A DNA stretch of 64,000 nucleotides, from NCBI GenBank assembly GCA_963751425.1, contig CAVVUF010000004.1:372001-436000 (forward strand), read 5' to 3'. Shown here one piece after another: positions 32,935 through 42,137 of this stretch (positions are counted from its first letter, which is position 1; every line of letters starts with the position of its first letter). The stretch is from CAVVUF01 sp963751425. Lineage in GTDB: Bacteria > Chloroflexota > Anaerolineae > Anaerolineales > UBA4823. The notes under the pieces were generated by a model that saw nothing but the letters and a program-made list of their open reading frames with translations, searched no databases and was not told the origin of the DNA. The position numbers and the translations under genes were made by a program.

Positions 32935-35712
32935 CTAGGGGAGGATAGCGAGCTGCCTGGCGCGTGCCACCGCTTCGGTGCGGTTGGCGACATCGAGCTT
33001 ACGATAGATGCTGGCAGTGTGAGCTTTGACAGTGCCGGGGGATACGATGAGCTGAAGGGCAATCTCCTGATTGGTCTTGCCCTGGGCGATGAGGTGGAGA
33101 ACCTCCCGCTCGCGCGGGCTTAAAGGCTCGATCAGAACCTGGTTAGGACCAGCTTGAGGATCAAAGGTCTGAGAAACAGTCACCAGACCAGCTTTGATCC
33201 CTTGCGGCTCAGCCTCAAATTGGGAAAGTAAGTGGAGGATGTAGGCTCTATGAGAGCCTGTACGGGTATGAGTCAATGCCCGCGAAAGAAGCAGCTGCAT
33301 GGGTTGACCCTCGTCGAGAAATACCCGGCTATAACCCTCGGGTTCAGCCAATGACAGGCATTCCGCCAACGCCTGGGCAGCATTTATGAAATCACCGATC
33401 TTCTGAAATGCTAATGCCCGCAGGAGCAGGATGTCGATGACCCGGCCCAGCCTGCCGGCTGACCGGGCGATTGTCTCCAATTGTGACAATAACTCGATGG
33501 CTTCCCTGGTTTTCTTGTGAGCGATCCATACGCGTGCCCGAGTGATGTGGATAGGCTCATTTTCAAATCCAAACCGCTCCTCCGAGCTCAAGCGCTTTAC
33601 CAGGGCTGCAGCCCAATCCGATGCAGCCTGTAAATCGCCCTGAGCCAGCCAAAGTTTAACCTGGGCAGCCTCGACCGCTGTACGGGCTTCTGAGAAAACC
33701 CCTCTGGTTTGAACAACCTGGAGCGCTTTTTCTACAGCCTCTTGTGCTCCAAGCTGACTGGCTTGAGCCAGGCGAAGGCGCGCCAGGGTGGTATATGCCA
33801 AGATCAAATCGTCGGCCTTATCCCACAAAGGCATCAGGGCCAGGCCTTGTTTCATGTGAACCAGAGCCGCATCCAGATCATTCCTTTCACATAACAGATC
33901 AGCAAATCCAATTTCTACCAATGCTCTAGCGCCGAGATGCTGCCCGCTTGCCTCAGGGATCAATTGTGCAGCTGTCCGGTACGTCTCATCTGATTTATTC
34001 AATCGTCCATTATTCGCATACAATCTTGCCATCAGGCAAGATGCGGCTACGGGGTTAATGACCGCGCCGGTGGTGATGCCCGATCGAATTGTCTCGTTCA
34101 AAACTGGGCTGGCATTGGCATAGTCGCCTATTAAGAAGTATTCATATCCGAGTGTGATGAGCGTATCTAATTGCAAAGGCAGGTTATTGGTGGGAACAAG
34201 TTCGCGTGCCTCAAGACAATAATCAATAGCGCGATGGGTGTCCCCGCGCATGGCAGTGACCCGGCTCCTTATGTAGGCCAGGTGGGCTTGCATTGAAGGT
34301 GTGTCAGAAGCCGGAATCTTAGAGCAAATGTGTTTTTCGGCCTCTTCTAACAATCGATCCGCTTCGTCTAATTCCCCGAACCAAGAGTAGCTGTACGCTT
34401 CATAAATACATAACCAAGGCCGCCGGTAGACCTGTTCTTTGCTTAACTTACCTATCCAAGAACGTATCCAGGCCTGCTCTCCGCGACTCACCATTTCCAT
34501 ATAGTTCTGTTCGATAAAGCGTTCGACTCTTTCATCGTCCGAAGCTATAGACGCATGGTTAATCGCCTCCTGTATCAGGCTGTGCTGCGCAAGCCAATCC
34601 GAGGCCCGGAGGTGCAATGTAGCAATACCTTCGGCGCCTAGCAACTTATGGAGTTGGGCGCGTAATAAGACGGCAAACAAGTGATGGTAGCGGTACCAAA
34701 TCCGTTCATCGTCCAGGGGTACCAGGAAGAGATTGGCTTGTTCCATGTATTCGAGGATAGAGGCGGATTGATCGGAGAGATGTGATGGCGCTCGGAACAA
34801 CGGGCCTTCGCCAGCTGAGCTTTCTTTATGCGCCAGAATGGCGTCGCATAGGGGGGCAGTCAGGCGATCTAAAATGGAGGTGTACAGGAGAAAATGCTGG
34901 ATTTCGGGCGGCTGGCTGGCCAGGACCTCATCCAAAAGATAATCCAGGATGTAACGATTCGTGCCCGAGAAGCCCTCGATGAACCCCAGAATATTTTTTC
35001 GATCGCGCATGGAGAGGGCTGCCATCTGCAGACCAGCGATCCAACCTTCTGTGCGCTCTTCGAGCACTGCCACAGCTCCAGCCTCCAGGCTGAGCCCCAT
35101 GACGTCTTTCAGGAATTGAGCCGCCTCGGATTCTGTAAAAGCAAGATCAGAAGCCCGCATCTCAACCGTCTGGCCGCGGGAGCGCAGGCGGGTGAGGGGC
35201 AGCGGGGGGTCTGATCGGGTGGCGATGACCAGGTGGAAGTTCTTGGGGCAGTGTTCGAGCAAAAAAGCCACGGCTTCATGCACGGGCTGATTGCTGATGA
35301 ATTGGTAATCATCCAATACCAAAACGAAGTTTTTTTCAGCAATTTCCAATTCATTAATAAGACTAGTCAGGACTGCTTTGGGTGGCGCTTTTTCGGCTGC
35401 CTCCAAGAGTTGAGCTGCCTCACTGCCTAATGTGGGATCAACCTCTTGCAAAGCGGCGACCAGGTAATTGAGGAAACGATCAACCTGGTTGTCATCACTA
35501 TCGAGCGACAGCCAGGCCACAGGTATACCACAAGGGATGACAGAGGCTGCCACCAGGGTGGTCTTGCCAAAACCAGCGGGGGCGGTAACTAAAGTCAGTG
35601 GGCCGCGCAGCCCTTTGGCAACCTGGTCCTGGAGGCGCGGCCGCGAAACCAGATCCAGCCGGGTGTAAGGCAGGTGCAGCTTGGTGCGAATAAGGGTATC
35701 GACCTTGGGCAT
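32935..35712 (-). CDS. MalT-like LuxR-family ATP-dependent transcriptional activator
   Basis: 925 residues from ATG 35712 (MPKVDTLIRTKLHLPYTRLD); an ATG at 35733 adds seven unlikely residues. The domain order is that of the STAND/MalT class: an NTPase with Walker A in TLVTAPAGFGKTTLVAAS (about 43-60) and LVLDDYQFI (Walker B) near 140, a winged helix, a long TPR-like helical solenoid (about 400-800), and a C-terminal LuxR HTH (LSPREREVLHLIAQGKTNQE followed by IALQLIVSPGTVKAHTASIY). Such proteins bind an inducer, oligomerise with ATP and activate promoters. It lies 223 bases upstream of the five-gene operon on the same strand and is the likely regulator. Confidence 0.92.
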   Translation of the reverse strand: MPKVDTLIRTKLHLPYTRLDLVSRPRLQDQVAKGLRGPLTLVTAPAGFGKTTLVAASVIPCGIPVAWLSLDSDDNQVDRFLNYLVAALQEVDPTLGSEAAQLLEAAEKAPPKAVLTSLINELEIAEKNFVLVLDDYQFISNQPVHEAVAFLLEHCPKNFHLVIATRSDPPLPLTRLRSRGQTVEMRASDLAFTESEAAQFLKDVMGLSLEAGAVAVLEERTEGWIAGLQMAALSMRDRKNILGFIEGFSGTNRYILDYLLDEVLASQPPEIQHFLLYTSILDRLTAPLCDAILAHKESSAGEGPLFRAPSHLSDQSASILEYMEQANLFLVPLDDERIWYRYHHLFAVLLRAQLHKLLGAEGIATLHLRASDWLAQHSLIQEAINHASIASDDERVERFIEQNYMEMVSRGEQAWIRSWIGKLSKEQVYRRPWLCIYEAYSYSWFGELDEADRLLEEAEKHICSKIPASDTPSMQAHLAYIRSRVTAMRGDTHRAIDYCLEARELVPTNNLPLQLDTLITLGYEYFLIGDYANASPVLNETIRSGITTGAVINPVAASCLMARLYANNGRLNKSDETYRTAAQLIPEASGQHLGARALVEIGFADLLCERNDLDAALVHMKQGLALMPLWDKADDLILAYTTLARLRLAQASQLGAQEAVEKALQVVQTRGVFSEARTAVEAAQVKLWLAQGDLQAASDWAAALVKRLSSEERFGFENEPIHITRARVWIAHKKTREAIELLSQLETIARSAGRLGRVIDILLLRALAFQKIGDFINAAQALAECLSLAEPEGYSRVFLDEGQPMQLLLSRALTHTRTGSHRAYILHLLSQFEAEPQGIKAGLVTVSQTFDPQAGPNQVLIEPLSPREREVLHLIAQGKTNQEIALQLIVSPGTVKAHTASIYRKLDVANRTEAVARARQLAILP

Positions 35713-35868
35713 AGCAGCTACAGTCAGGATCAAATTGACGTAGAAATTAAGGATGCAAAAGTAAATCTTATATCAAGTTTGTGGTTGGCACAAGTGGGGA
35801 ATGGCACCAGCCCGAATCAGACCTAATCATCACTTCAGGTTACCTAACGGCTTACCCATCGGTGATCC

Positions 35869-36162
35869 TTTGTTTCGGTGACCGCCGATGTGACCAACAC
35901 CGGCTCAATGACGGAGGATGAGTTGGTGCAGCTCTACGTCCACCAGAAGTTTGGCAGCGATTCGCGCCCGATGGGTGAACTGAAGGGCTTCGAGCGGCCC
36001 AGGCTCCAGCCGGGTGAAACGAAGACCGTCGCTTTCCAACTTGGTCCAAACGAGCTCGGATATTGGAGCACAAACGGAGGCAAGCAGGTTCAGGAGGCTT
36101 TGCCTTTTGACTTCTGGGTCGGTGCGGATTCATTAGTTGAGTGTGCGGCGGTGCCATGCTAA
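35869..36162 (+). pseudogene. C-terminal fragment of a GH3 beta-glucosidase (Fn3-like domain)
   Basis: About 97 codons: FVSVTADVTNTGSMTEDELV, QLYVHQKFGSDSRPMGELKG, FERPRLQPGETKTVAFQLGP then FDFWVGADS. This is the fibronectin-III-like tail of family 3 glycoside hydrolases (V.N.G...g.EvvQlYv, LkGF.rv.L.pGet..v.f.l, f.v.vG.ss). The catalytic barrel is absent; upstream is the start region of the regulator. An orphan fragment left by a rearrangement. Confidence 0.75.
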
Positions 36163-36204
36163 GCTGGGAAAGAGAGCATGGATTTGTTCTGCGCTCCTAT
36201 GTAA

Positions 36205-38304
36205 TCAGTGCGCCAGGAATGGTAGGAAAATCTGCTTTGTTTCCGACACTTTCAAATTATACACAGCATCCGTACCCATCAAGGTTGGTGTGAGTGGTTC
36301 AATTTTGATGTAATAGCTGCCTGCTGCAGCAGCCTGGAAGCGAAAGATGGTCCCCTGCCCCACACCAGCGGCTTGACCGCTTGCTACAGATGTTTCCCCA
36401 TCCTCTTGATACACGGTGATGCTCACGGCTGCTCCGCCGGATTGCGAAGATGCGATGAGAAAATAATTGCCCTCTTTTTCAATTTCCACCCGGAACCAGT
36501 CGGGGTCGCCCATGCCGCACAGGTTGCCCTGAGCCGATACACCGAGAGGCAGCGCTCTCGCCTGGGTGAGGTCATCGTCGGGTTCGAAGCCATCTGGGAT
36601 GCAGGTGGCAGGCAGCGTGACACTGGTTTCAAACGCCTCACCGGCAGGCCAGGGCTCTGGCTGGCTGTTCGCATCCAGGGCGCGCAGGCGGAAGGCGTAC
36701 GACCTGCCCGCCTGACCCACAAACCAGGTCGAACGCAAGTCACCTGGGAGGCCGAGGATGTTGGCAGCCTCCCAAACTCCTGGCTCCTCGCGCCACTGCA
36801 GGTCAAATGAATCCAAACCGGCTCCCGCGCTGGCGGCCTCCCAGCTCAGGCGCACAGCGGTCGAATCGAAGCTCTCGGCTGGTTTGAGCTGGCTGGTGGG
36901 CGGCGGGCAGGCATGGTCAACCTGAATTGTGTGCGGATCCAGCGCGGCGGCCACGTTCCCCTCGTGGTCCCAAATGCGCAGCGCCACCTCGAGTGAACCG
37001 TTAAGTGGGGCAATGGCGCATAGATCCACATCCCAGTCGTACAAGCCGGGCTGGATTGGCTGCGTTACCTTGGGGCCGATCTCGACCCATTGACCATTCA
37101 GCCTGGCGACCAGGCGCACGGCGGTGACTTGAACATCGTCACTGGCTGCAGCAGTAACGTCTATCAGCGGGTTACCCCCACTGGCAACGATCGCCTCAGC
37201 AGCCGGCTGGGTAAGGGCACCGGTGGGTGGGTAGGCGCCTACATTGCCCGAAACGTACCAGTCATTGTCTGGATTGCGCGGATCGGACTTGTTGCCCAAA
37301 CACTCGGTCGCCCCGTCATAGATCTGGAAATGCGTGACCTCGTAGCAGGTGCGCGGGATGCCGTTGTTGATCGCCACATCGGCAAAACGAATATCAACTG
37401 ACTGACCCCAATAGTAGCCATCGCCCCCCATCCAGATGCTGGTGGTGACCATGAAGTGCACATGCTGCGAGGTGCTGTAGCCGGTATCGTCGCTGTCGCC
37501 GAGATACTGGCCTCTCTTAACCGCTGTCCCCGCCGTCAGCTTGTCCGGGATGGTGCCGTTCGCCAGGTGCAGGTAGATCTGATAAGTGCCTTCGCTGGCA
37601 TTGTTCAGGACGATGTAGTTTGTGCAGCCCGAGTTGCCATCGGAGCAGCTGTCACGTGAGGCGACCACCGTGCCGCCTTTGGAAGCCAGGAGAGGGAAGT
37701 GCCAGGCGTCGGTGAAGTCGTAGGCATAGCGGCAGTAGTCTTGCGAGCAGGAGGGATAGCCCAATTCGGGAATGGATTGGAAGTGGCTGATCGAGCCTTC
37801 CAGCCAGCGGGAGGTGCCCGCTGCATAAGGCAGGTAATAGCCGGCGAGGGGTGCGGTAATGGCGTTCGCGCCCTTAGTAAGCTCATTGGGCGCTGGGGAT
37901 AACTCCAGCGGCAGCATCCCGTCTGGTAGGGAGGAAAGCATTTCTTCCCAACCAGGGTCCCCGGGCAGCAGCACTTGCCATCCCTCGTCTGACAGATGAG
38001 CCAGGGCCAGACCGGGTTCGGTCGCCAAGAGGCGGCCTGAATCGTCGCGCAGCGCCAACCACAAAACGGCGGTCTCTCCACCGGGGGCGATGAAGGCGGT
38101 ATCCAGCTCAGGGGTGAACAAGTCGAAGGTCAGCAGATTAGCCCCACGATCACCTTGCAGCCTGCGGGACAGGGCTGCTGAAAGATCAGCCTGGGTTTCA
38201 GCCGAGGCAGGGGTGGGCGGCGGGTCACCGGCGGCGGGCAGCAGCAATGCCGCGGCAGCCAACAGGAGCAGGATCAGGATCAGGGAGCGTGGGAGGGACA
38301 TCAT
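36205..38304 (-). CDS. Secreted M23-like peptidase with PPC domain
   Basis: 699 residues with an N-terminal signal (LILILLLLAAAALLLPAAG). A LytM/M23-like region at about 190-300 reads QDYCRYAYDFTDAWHFPLLA, GGTVVASRDSC, YQIYLHLANGTIPDKLTAGT, VKRGQYLGDSDDTGYSTSQH and VHFMV. The HxH pair (SQHVHF) is present, but the first zinc motif (usually HxxxD) appears as YAYDF, so the His may be lacking and activity is uncertain. Middle: Fn3-like modules (VRLSWEAASAG). C-terminus: a PPC domain (about 585-690; QGNLCGMGDPDWFRVEIEKE). It is probably a cell-wall-acting or cell-surface protein. A PPC-domain relic of a paralogue is at 24065-24390. Confidence 0.8.
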   Translation of the reverse strand: MMSLPRSLILILLLLAAAALLLPAAGDPPPTPASAETQADLSAALSRRLQGDRGANLLTFDLFTPELDTAFIAPGGETAVLWLALRDDSGRLLATEPGLALAHLSDEGWQVLLPGDPGWEEMLSSLPDGMLPLELSPAPNELTKGANAITAPLAGYYLPYAAGTSRWLEGSISHFQSIPELGYPSCSQDYCRYAYDFTDAWHFPLLASKGGTVVASRDSCSDGNSGCTNYIVLNNASEGTYQIYLHLANGTIPDKLTAGTAVKRGQYLGDSDDTGYSTSQHVHFMVTTSIWMGGDGYYWGQSVDIRFADVAINNGIPRTCYEVTHFQIYDGATECLGNKSDPRNPDNDWYVSGNVGAYPPTGALTQPAAEAIVASGGNPLIDVTAAASDDVQVTAVRLVARLNGQWVEIGPKVTQPIQPGLYDWDVDLCAIAPLNGSLEVALRIWDHEGNVAAALDPHTIQVDHACPPPTSQLKPAESFDSTAVRLSWEAASAGAGLDSFDLQWREEPGVWEAANILGLPGDLRSTWFVGQAGRSYAFRLRALDANSQPEPWPAGEAFETSVTLPATCIPDGFEPDDDLTQARALPLGVSAQGNLCGMGDPDWFRVEIEKEGNYFLIASSQSGGAAVSITVYQEDGETSVASGQAAGVGQGTIFRFQAAAAGSYYIKIEPLTPTLMGTDAVYNLKVSETKQIFLPFLAH

Positions 38305-38475
38305 TAATCCGTGGAAATTTGCTACCTAGTTTATCATAATTGTATATTAAAGCCAACTGGACACTGCATGACGGGCAAATGATCCAATGGATCTAAATTA
38401 CAACAAAAAAAGGCGATTGCCACATCACCGCCATGGGTTGGAGTATAAAGTTATTATGATCACCAATTATTGGTG

Positions 38476-38486
38476 ATGAGCGTGGA
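38476..38486 (-). repeat. 11-bp duplicate of the tRNA-Lys 3' end
   Basis: ATGAGCGTGGA here is identical to 38581-38591, which covers the 3' acceptor end of the tRNA-Lys gene. Just beyond it (38459-38477) is a 9-bp stem hairpin ATCACCAAT/ATTGGTGAT. It may be an old attachment site or a relic of a second tRNA 3' end. Confidence 0.45.
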
Positions 38487-38504
38487 AGCCTGGCTCTGTG
38501 AGCT

Positions 38505-38530
38505 GCCGAACCATATGACCATATGGCGGC
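38505..38530. repeat. Nested intergenic hairpin
   Basis: CCATATG-AC-CATATGG (38511-38526) is enclosed by GCCG (38505-38508) and CGGC (38527-38530), giving an 11-bp discontinuous stem. It lies between the tRNA terminator and the duplicated tRNA end. No function is evident. Confidence 0.45.
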
Positions 38531-38550
38531 CAAACAAAGAGCGTTTTGCT

Positions 38551-38579
38551 TAAAAATGAAACCCCCATATCTGGGGGTT
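38551..38579 (-). terminator. Rho-independent terminator of tRNA-Lys
   Basis: On the minus strand, AACCCCCA-GATA-TGGGGGTT (38579-38560), an 8-bp stem with a 4-base loop, is followed by TCATTTTTA. It begins three bases after the tRNA 3' end. Confidence 0.8.
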
Positions 38580-38581
38580 AA

Positions 38582-38653
38582 TGAGCGTGGAGCGGCTCGA
38601 ACGCTCAACCAATGGCTTAAAAGGCCACTGCTCCACCATTGAGTTACATGCCC
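38582..38653 (-). tRNA. tRNA-Lys (anticodon TTT)
   Basis: A 72-base cloverleaf can be folded on the minus strand. Acceptor GGGCATG pairs with CACGCTC (one G-T and one A-C mismatch). D-arm ACTC/GAGC has three good pairs. Anticodon stem GTGGC/GCCAT encloses loop CTTTTAA with anticodon TTT. There is a 5-base variable region, and T-arm GAGCG/CGCTC with loop TTCGAGC. CCA is not encoded. The mismatches make it slightly degenerate, but the T-arm and anticodon arm are clear. A tyrosine recombinase starts 96 bases from its 5' end, so it marks the edge of the accessory region. Confidence 0.8.
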
Positions 38654-38748
38654 ACTTAGCCAAAAGCATTCTATCATGCCATATATGGGAAAAAGTGGTG
38701 ATTTTAGGGGATTTACCCCTACCTGTGGCACACTTAAAGAGGTGTGTC

Positions 38749-39687
38749 ATGGAGAAAACAGTCACAAAAAACCAATGGACTATAGAAAAAGTAACCCAGG
38801 AATATTATCTCTCAATTGCCATCAATGCTTTTCTGGTAGACCGCAAAGCTCAGAATATGGCAGAAGGAACACTATATTTTTACACGAAGAAACTGAAGTT
38901 GTTTTCTGATTTCTGTGAAAGTCAACTTATAAAAACACTGGATGAACTCACTCCCGACACTATCCGGCAATACCTTTTCAGTCTTGAGTTGTCCGGTCAC
39001 AACGCCGGCGGTATTCACGCTTGTTTCAGGACTCTAAGAACATTCTTGTATTGGTGGGAAAGTGAATATGAACCAGAAGGTTGGAAAAATCCCATTCGCA
39101 AGGTGAAAGCCCCTAGACTGGCACAGGAACCATTACAACCTGTTTCCAGAGATGACTTTGAGTCTTTGCTTTCAACCTGCGATAAGCATACCTGGTACGG
39201 AGCAAGAGATAGGGCAATATTTCTAACCCTGCTTAACTCAGGCTTACGGGCGAGTGAACTTACCGCGTTGAATTTGACTGACTTGGAGTCGTCAACCGGT
39301 ACGTTGGAAGTGAAGAGGGGAAAAGGGAGAAAGCCACGCGTAACTTTTGTTGGAAGTGTAACCAGAAAAGCTATCCGGCAATGGCTAAAGTACAGGGGTG
39401 ATGAAGCCGGCGCATTATTTACCACCAAAGAAGGTGAACAACTCACCTATTGGGGCTTGCGTCAAATAGTCAGGCGAAGGGCTGAACAGGCTGGAGTCAT
39501 AGTACCTGGCTTACATGACTTCAGGCGCGCTTTTTGTCTCTCCCAGCTTCAAGCAGGCGTACCAGAAACAACTATAGCCCGATTAATGGGACATACCACA
39601 ACTCAGCTTATCGCCCGCTATGCGAGGCAGACAGGAAGCGACTTAAGGCAGTTATATCACTCGCCTTTAGATCGGTATAATTTCTAA
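38749..39687 (+). CDS. Tyrosine recombinase/integrase (XerC/D-like phage integrase)
   Basis: 312 residues from ATG 38749 (AAAGAGG upstream). An N-terminal SAM-like core-binding domain (NMAEGTLYFYTKKLKLFSDF; CFRTLRTFLYWWESEYEPEG) leads to the catalytic domain. The active-site residues are all seen: Arg in LLNSGLRASELTALNL, Lys in EVKRGKGRKPR, HxxR in LHDFRRAF, His in LMGHTTTQLIARYAR and the nucleophilic Tyr in that last stretch. Location next to tRNA-Lys and at the left end of the AT-rich accessory segment suggests that it inserted this element. No other recombinase is in the window. Confidence 0.93.
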   Translation: MEKTVTKNQWTIEKVTQEYYLSIAINAFLVDRKAQNMAEGTLYFYTKKLKLFSDFCESQLIKTLDELTPDTIRQYLFSLELSGHNAGGIHACFRTLRTFLYWWESEYEPEGWKNPIRKVKAPRLAQEPLQPVSRDDFESLLSTCDKHTWYGARDRAIFLTLLNSGLRASELTALNLTDLESSTGTLEVKRGKGRKPRVTFVGSVTRKAIRQWLKYRGDEAGALFTTKEGEQLTYWGLRQIVRRRAEQAGVIVPGLHDFRRAFCLSQLQAGVPETTIARLMGHTTTQLIARYARQTGSDLRQLYHSPLDRYNF

Positions 39688-39786
39688 CATTACAGATTTA
39701 TAAAATTAACACTCGGCGAGAGTTGGGCGTAAATTTTGAAGTGTAGGTAAACGTGCGAGGATTTCCCAGTCCTCTAAGCTCTTCTT

Positions 39787-40248
39787 CTATTTTGATTTTA
39801 AATTTAGTTTTTCATTCTTAGATGGTAAATTGGATAGATATGTAATGTAATTCTCGGGAAGATTATGTTCTTTGGCACCTAATATGATAATTTCTTTGTA
39901 CCATTCTTGTGCAAAAAGATTTCCGGTCAATTCTGAGGAAATATATACATCAACGTCTAAAAAAGGGTTATCATAAATTTGAGCCTGTAATGACACCCGT
40001 GAATAACCATTTTCAAAATTATCCAAGGAAAGTAAGTCATTTTCATTAACCTCATAAAGTACTCCCCATGTGTCAAATCCATCAAAATCCACGATATTTG
40101 CTTTCCCCGAACCATCTGCACCCTTCTTATTGAGTACCATTTTTTTATTTACTAACTTGCCAATCCCAATTGATTGAGCAGATGGTATACGAGATAACAA
40201 ACGCTTTGTTGACATATTTGAACCATAAGCAAAATAGATTTTTTTCAT
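39787..40248 (-). CDS. Gamma-glutamylcyclotransferase-like (GGCT/AIG2) protein
   Basis: 153 residues. MKKIYFAYGSNMSTKRLLSR is the GGCT signature (YFAYGSNM), followed by DTWGVLYEVNENDLLSLDNF and ENGYSRVSLQ, with the conserved Glu of the 'd..E.GY.r' active site (ENGY). The family cleaves gamma-glutamyl amines or acts on tRNA/protein side products; defence islands often contain GGCT homologues. It lies four bases after the next gene (minus strand), so the two are coupled. Low GC, unlike the backbone. Confidence 0.85.
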   Translation of the reverse strand: MKKIYFAYGSNMSTKRLLSRIPSAQSIGIGKLVNKKMVLNKKGADGSGKANIVDFDGFDTWGVLYEVNENDLLSLDNFENGYSRVSLQAQIYDNPFLDVDVYISSELTGNLFAQEWYKEIIILGAKEHNLPENYITYLSNLPSKNEKLNLKSK

Positions 40249-40251
40249 AAG

Positions 40252-40834
40252 TTATTTTGGTTCACAATTCTTTATGATGGCATTCATCTTCGTCCTGAAG
40301 TTTACCCATAATTCAAATTCCCACTCCTCTTCCTTGAGCGTCTGACAATAAGATTTTAGCGATTGTTCGAGTCTGTTATGGAATTTGGTTGCGTTAATAA
40401 TCTTTTTGTCCGGTACGAATAACCCAATATCCTTTTCCCTGGTTATTGTCCAGCCTCCGGTGGTTTCAGCTTGATGCAAAATTCCACACCTAACATTCTT
40501 ATAGAATTCCGAATAACAATCTTTAAAAACGCTAAAATTATCGTTACATGCAAAAAACAGCTTAAAAGCATGTACACCCTTACCTTTTTCATTTGTGTCT
40601 GGCCATCCTTGCCGAAATGATTCGAGGGGCCTCAATCATAAGGCAACATATTGCCATTATGCAGAAACCATTTTTCTGGCTCGGATCCCTTCTTCTCAAG
40701 GGAGAAATATAACGTTCCGTAAACCTTTCCTGAATGAAGTTGGCTAAACCGTCTCGGTTTTTATCTACTTCAAGCATACGATATTTTGCTACAGTAACGG
40801 AACTGGATAATCTAACATTGTCAATTCTTGACAT
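40252..40834 (-). CDS. Hypothetical protein of the accessory region (frame broken by one base)
   Basis: About 193 residues in two frames. The first (SRIDNVRLSSSVTVAKYRML...) ends in NGFCIMAICCLMIEAP; removing one C from a CCCC run at about 40630 joins it to LESFRQGWPDTNEKGKGVHA, FKLFFACNDNFSVFKDCYSE, LHQAETTGGWTITREKDI. The resulting 'FCIMAICCLMIEALESFRQGW' is a recognisable conserved block of an uncharacterised family encoded beside mobile elements. Role unknown. Coupled to the GGCT-like gene downstream. Confidence 0.65.
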
Positions 40835-41086
40835 TATTAATCAAATATCCTTTTTACAAAAGGCATTTTAAAATGGTGAGCAAATCGAATCTCTTCACAC
40901 ACTCAGTAATGGTCAGGTGAACCACTACGGTAACAACCTGGTCCAGAACCACCACTTCTTTCGTCTCCGGCTGTCTGCCATGTTCTTGGCAAAGCAACAG
41001 TCCATCCTTGCCAGGAATGGAGTAATTGTACAAAGAGAACATAAGGTTTGGGGTGATGTCCAGGAACTAGGTAAATTGTTATCATT

Positions 41087-41581
41087 TCACTTCTCCCTCA
41101 GTAAGTGCTCCAATTCATCAACCCTCTGTTCCAGAGCTTCTATCATGTCAAATGCATCTTGTAGTCTTCTCAGAATAAAATGCCCCGATGGTTCTCCTGT
41201 AAATAACGCTTCCAACATCTTTTGGAATTCAGAATCTTTAAGGAGCCGCCTTGAGTCTTGACGGATAGCCCCGCGACTTCGTAGAGCAGGTTCAAAGACT
41301 TTGAAGGCAATTAGTTCAGCAGCTTCCAATACATACCTTTCATGAAAGGCATCATGCTCCCACCATTTAATTTCAGTTATGAAATCTGGATTAAGCATAA
41401 CCGCGGATGTACCTGTAGTGACACTGCTATCACGTCTTACTAAATGCTGTGTGATTCGGCTTTTTAGGTCATCAGCAACACCAACGTATGCAACAAATGA
41501 TCTCTGTCCACGCCCTCCATGCATGGCGTAGACAGCAGGTCGGGCGGGTAAATCGGACACTGAATAGATAGTAGGTTTCAT
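41087..41581 (-). CDS. GIY-YIG-like nuclease domain protein
   Basis: 164 residues. The N-terminus PAVYAMHGGRGQRSFVAYVG (variant of GIY...YIG) and VADDLKSRITQHLVRRDSSV fit the GIY-YIG fold; the conserved Arg is in LKSRI. The middle (EIKWWEHDAFHERYVLEAAE) supplies the catalytic Glu candidate. The C-terminus (MIEALEQRVDELEHLLREK) is a short coiled coil. Members include homing and restriction-type endonucleases; the variation in the YIG triplet (YVG) is tolerated in this family. It stands in the accessory segment with other nuclease-like genes. Confidence 0.75.
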   Translation of the reverse strand: MKPTIYSVSDLPARPAVYAMHGGRGQRSFVAYVGVADDLKSRITQHLVRRDSSVTTGTSAVMLNPDFITEIKWWEHDAFHERYVLEAAELIAFKVFEPALRSRGAIRQDSRRLLKDSEFQKMLEALFTGEPSGHFILRRLQDAFDMIEALEQRVDELEHLLREK

Positions 41582-41665
41582 TTATGCCGGCGCTTTCAAA
41601 CCTCTTAGAATTCTTTTTGTTTGCCCAAATTATCTTTTCACATGATGGCTCATGTATCACCGCGG

Positions 41666-42137
41666 CTATTTGATAAATACCGATATGCTTTGGGTCAACT
41701 CATCTAGTAACTCGCTCAGTACCTTGTATAACGCCAAGAAATCCCTGGGCTTGGTGGTATCCACAAGTCCTTTTGAGATGACCTTCTGAAAGCTCTCTGT
41801 CTTATACGAGACGATAAGTCCCAGCTGCTGTTGGGCATTGGATTTGATAATTTCCTGGATCTTTGCAACGGTTTCAGGGTCGCGCATGCAGATAACATAG
41901 GACGTACTGCAAGGAACACCAACCTCGTAGTAGGCATCGAAGATAATCATACCATCGTTCATGCGTTGGATGACCTACAGGGAAGTATTGACGCGAGATG
42001 CTTTTGTTAGTAGGTATATGGACTCTTTTATACAGGACGGGAGTCCAATCTGGGAGGTTGAGGGGTAAAAAATCTCCATTATTATACGCGGGAGTATACC
42101 GCCCATGGATGGATATTTGATCATTGTAATTCATCAA
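41666..42137 (-). CDS. Hypothetical protein (one-base frameshift)
   Basis: About 156 residues. First frame: NYNDQISIHGRYTPAYNNGD then LPLNLPDWTPVLYKRVHIPT and SRQYFPV; removal of one G in a GG pair at about 41970 leads to VIQRMNDGMIIFDAYYEVGV, PCSTSYVICMRDPETVAKIQ and EIIKSNAQQQLGLIVSYKTE. I do not recognise a family. No signal or membrane segments. Role unknown. Confidence 0.55.

Noticed and set aside
38487..38556. Second tRNA gene beside tRNA-Lys
   Set aside because: The 3' end is duplicated, but no T-arm with GTTCRA, anticodon arm or matching 5' acceptor strand can be folded.
38749..39687. Integron integrase
   Set aside because: No integron-specific additional domain is evident and no attC-like cassettes follow; a plain tyrosine recombinase fits.
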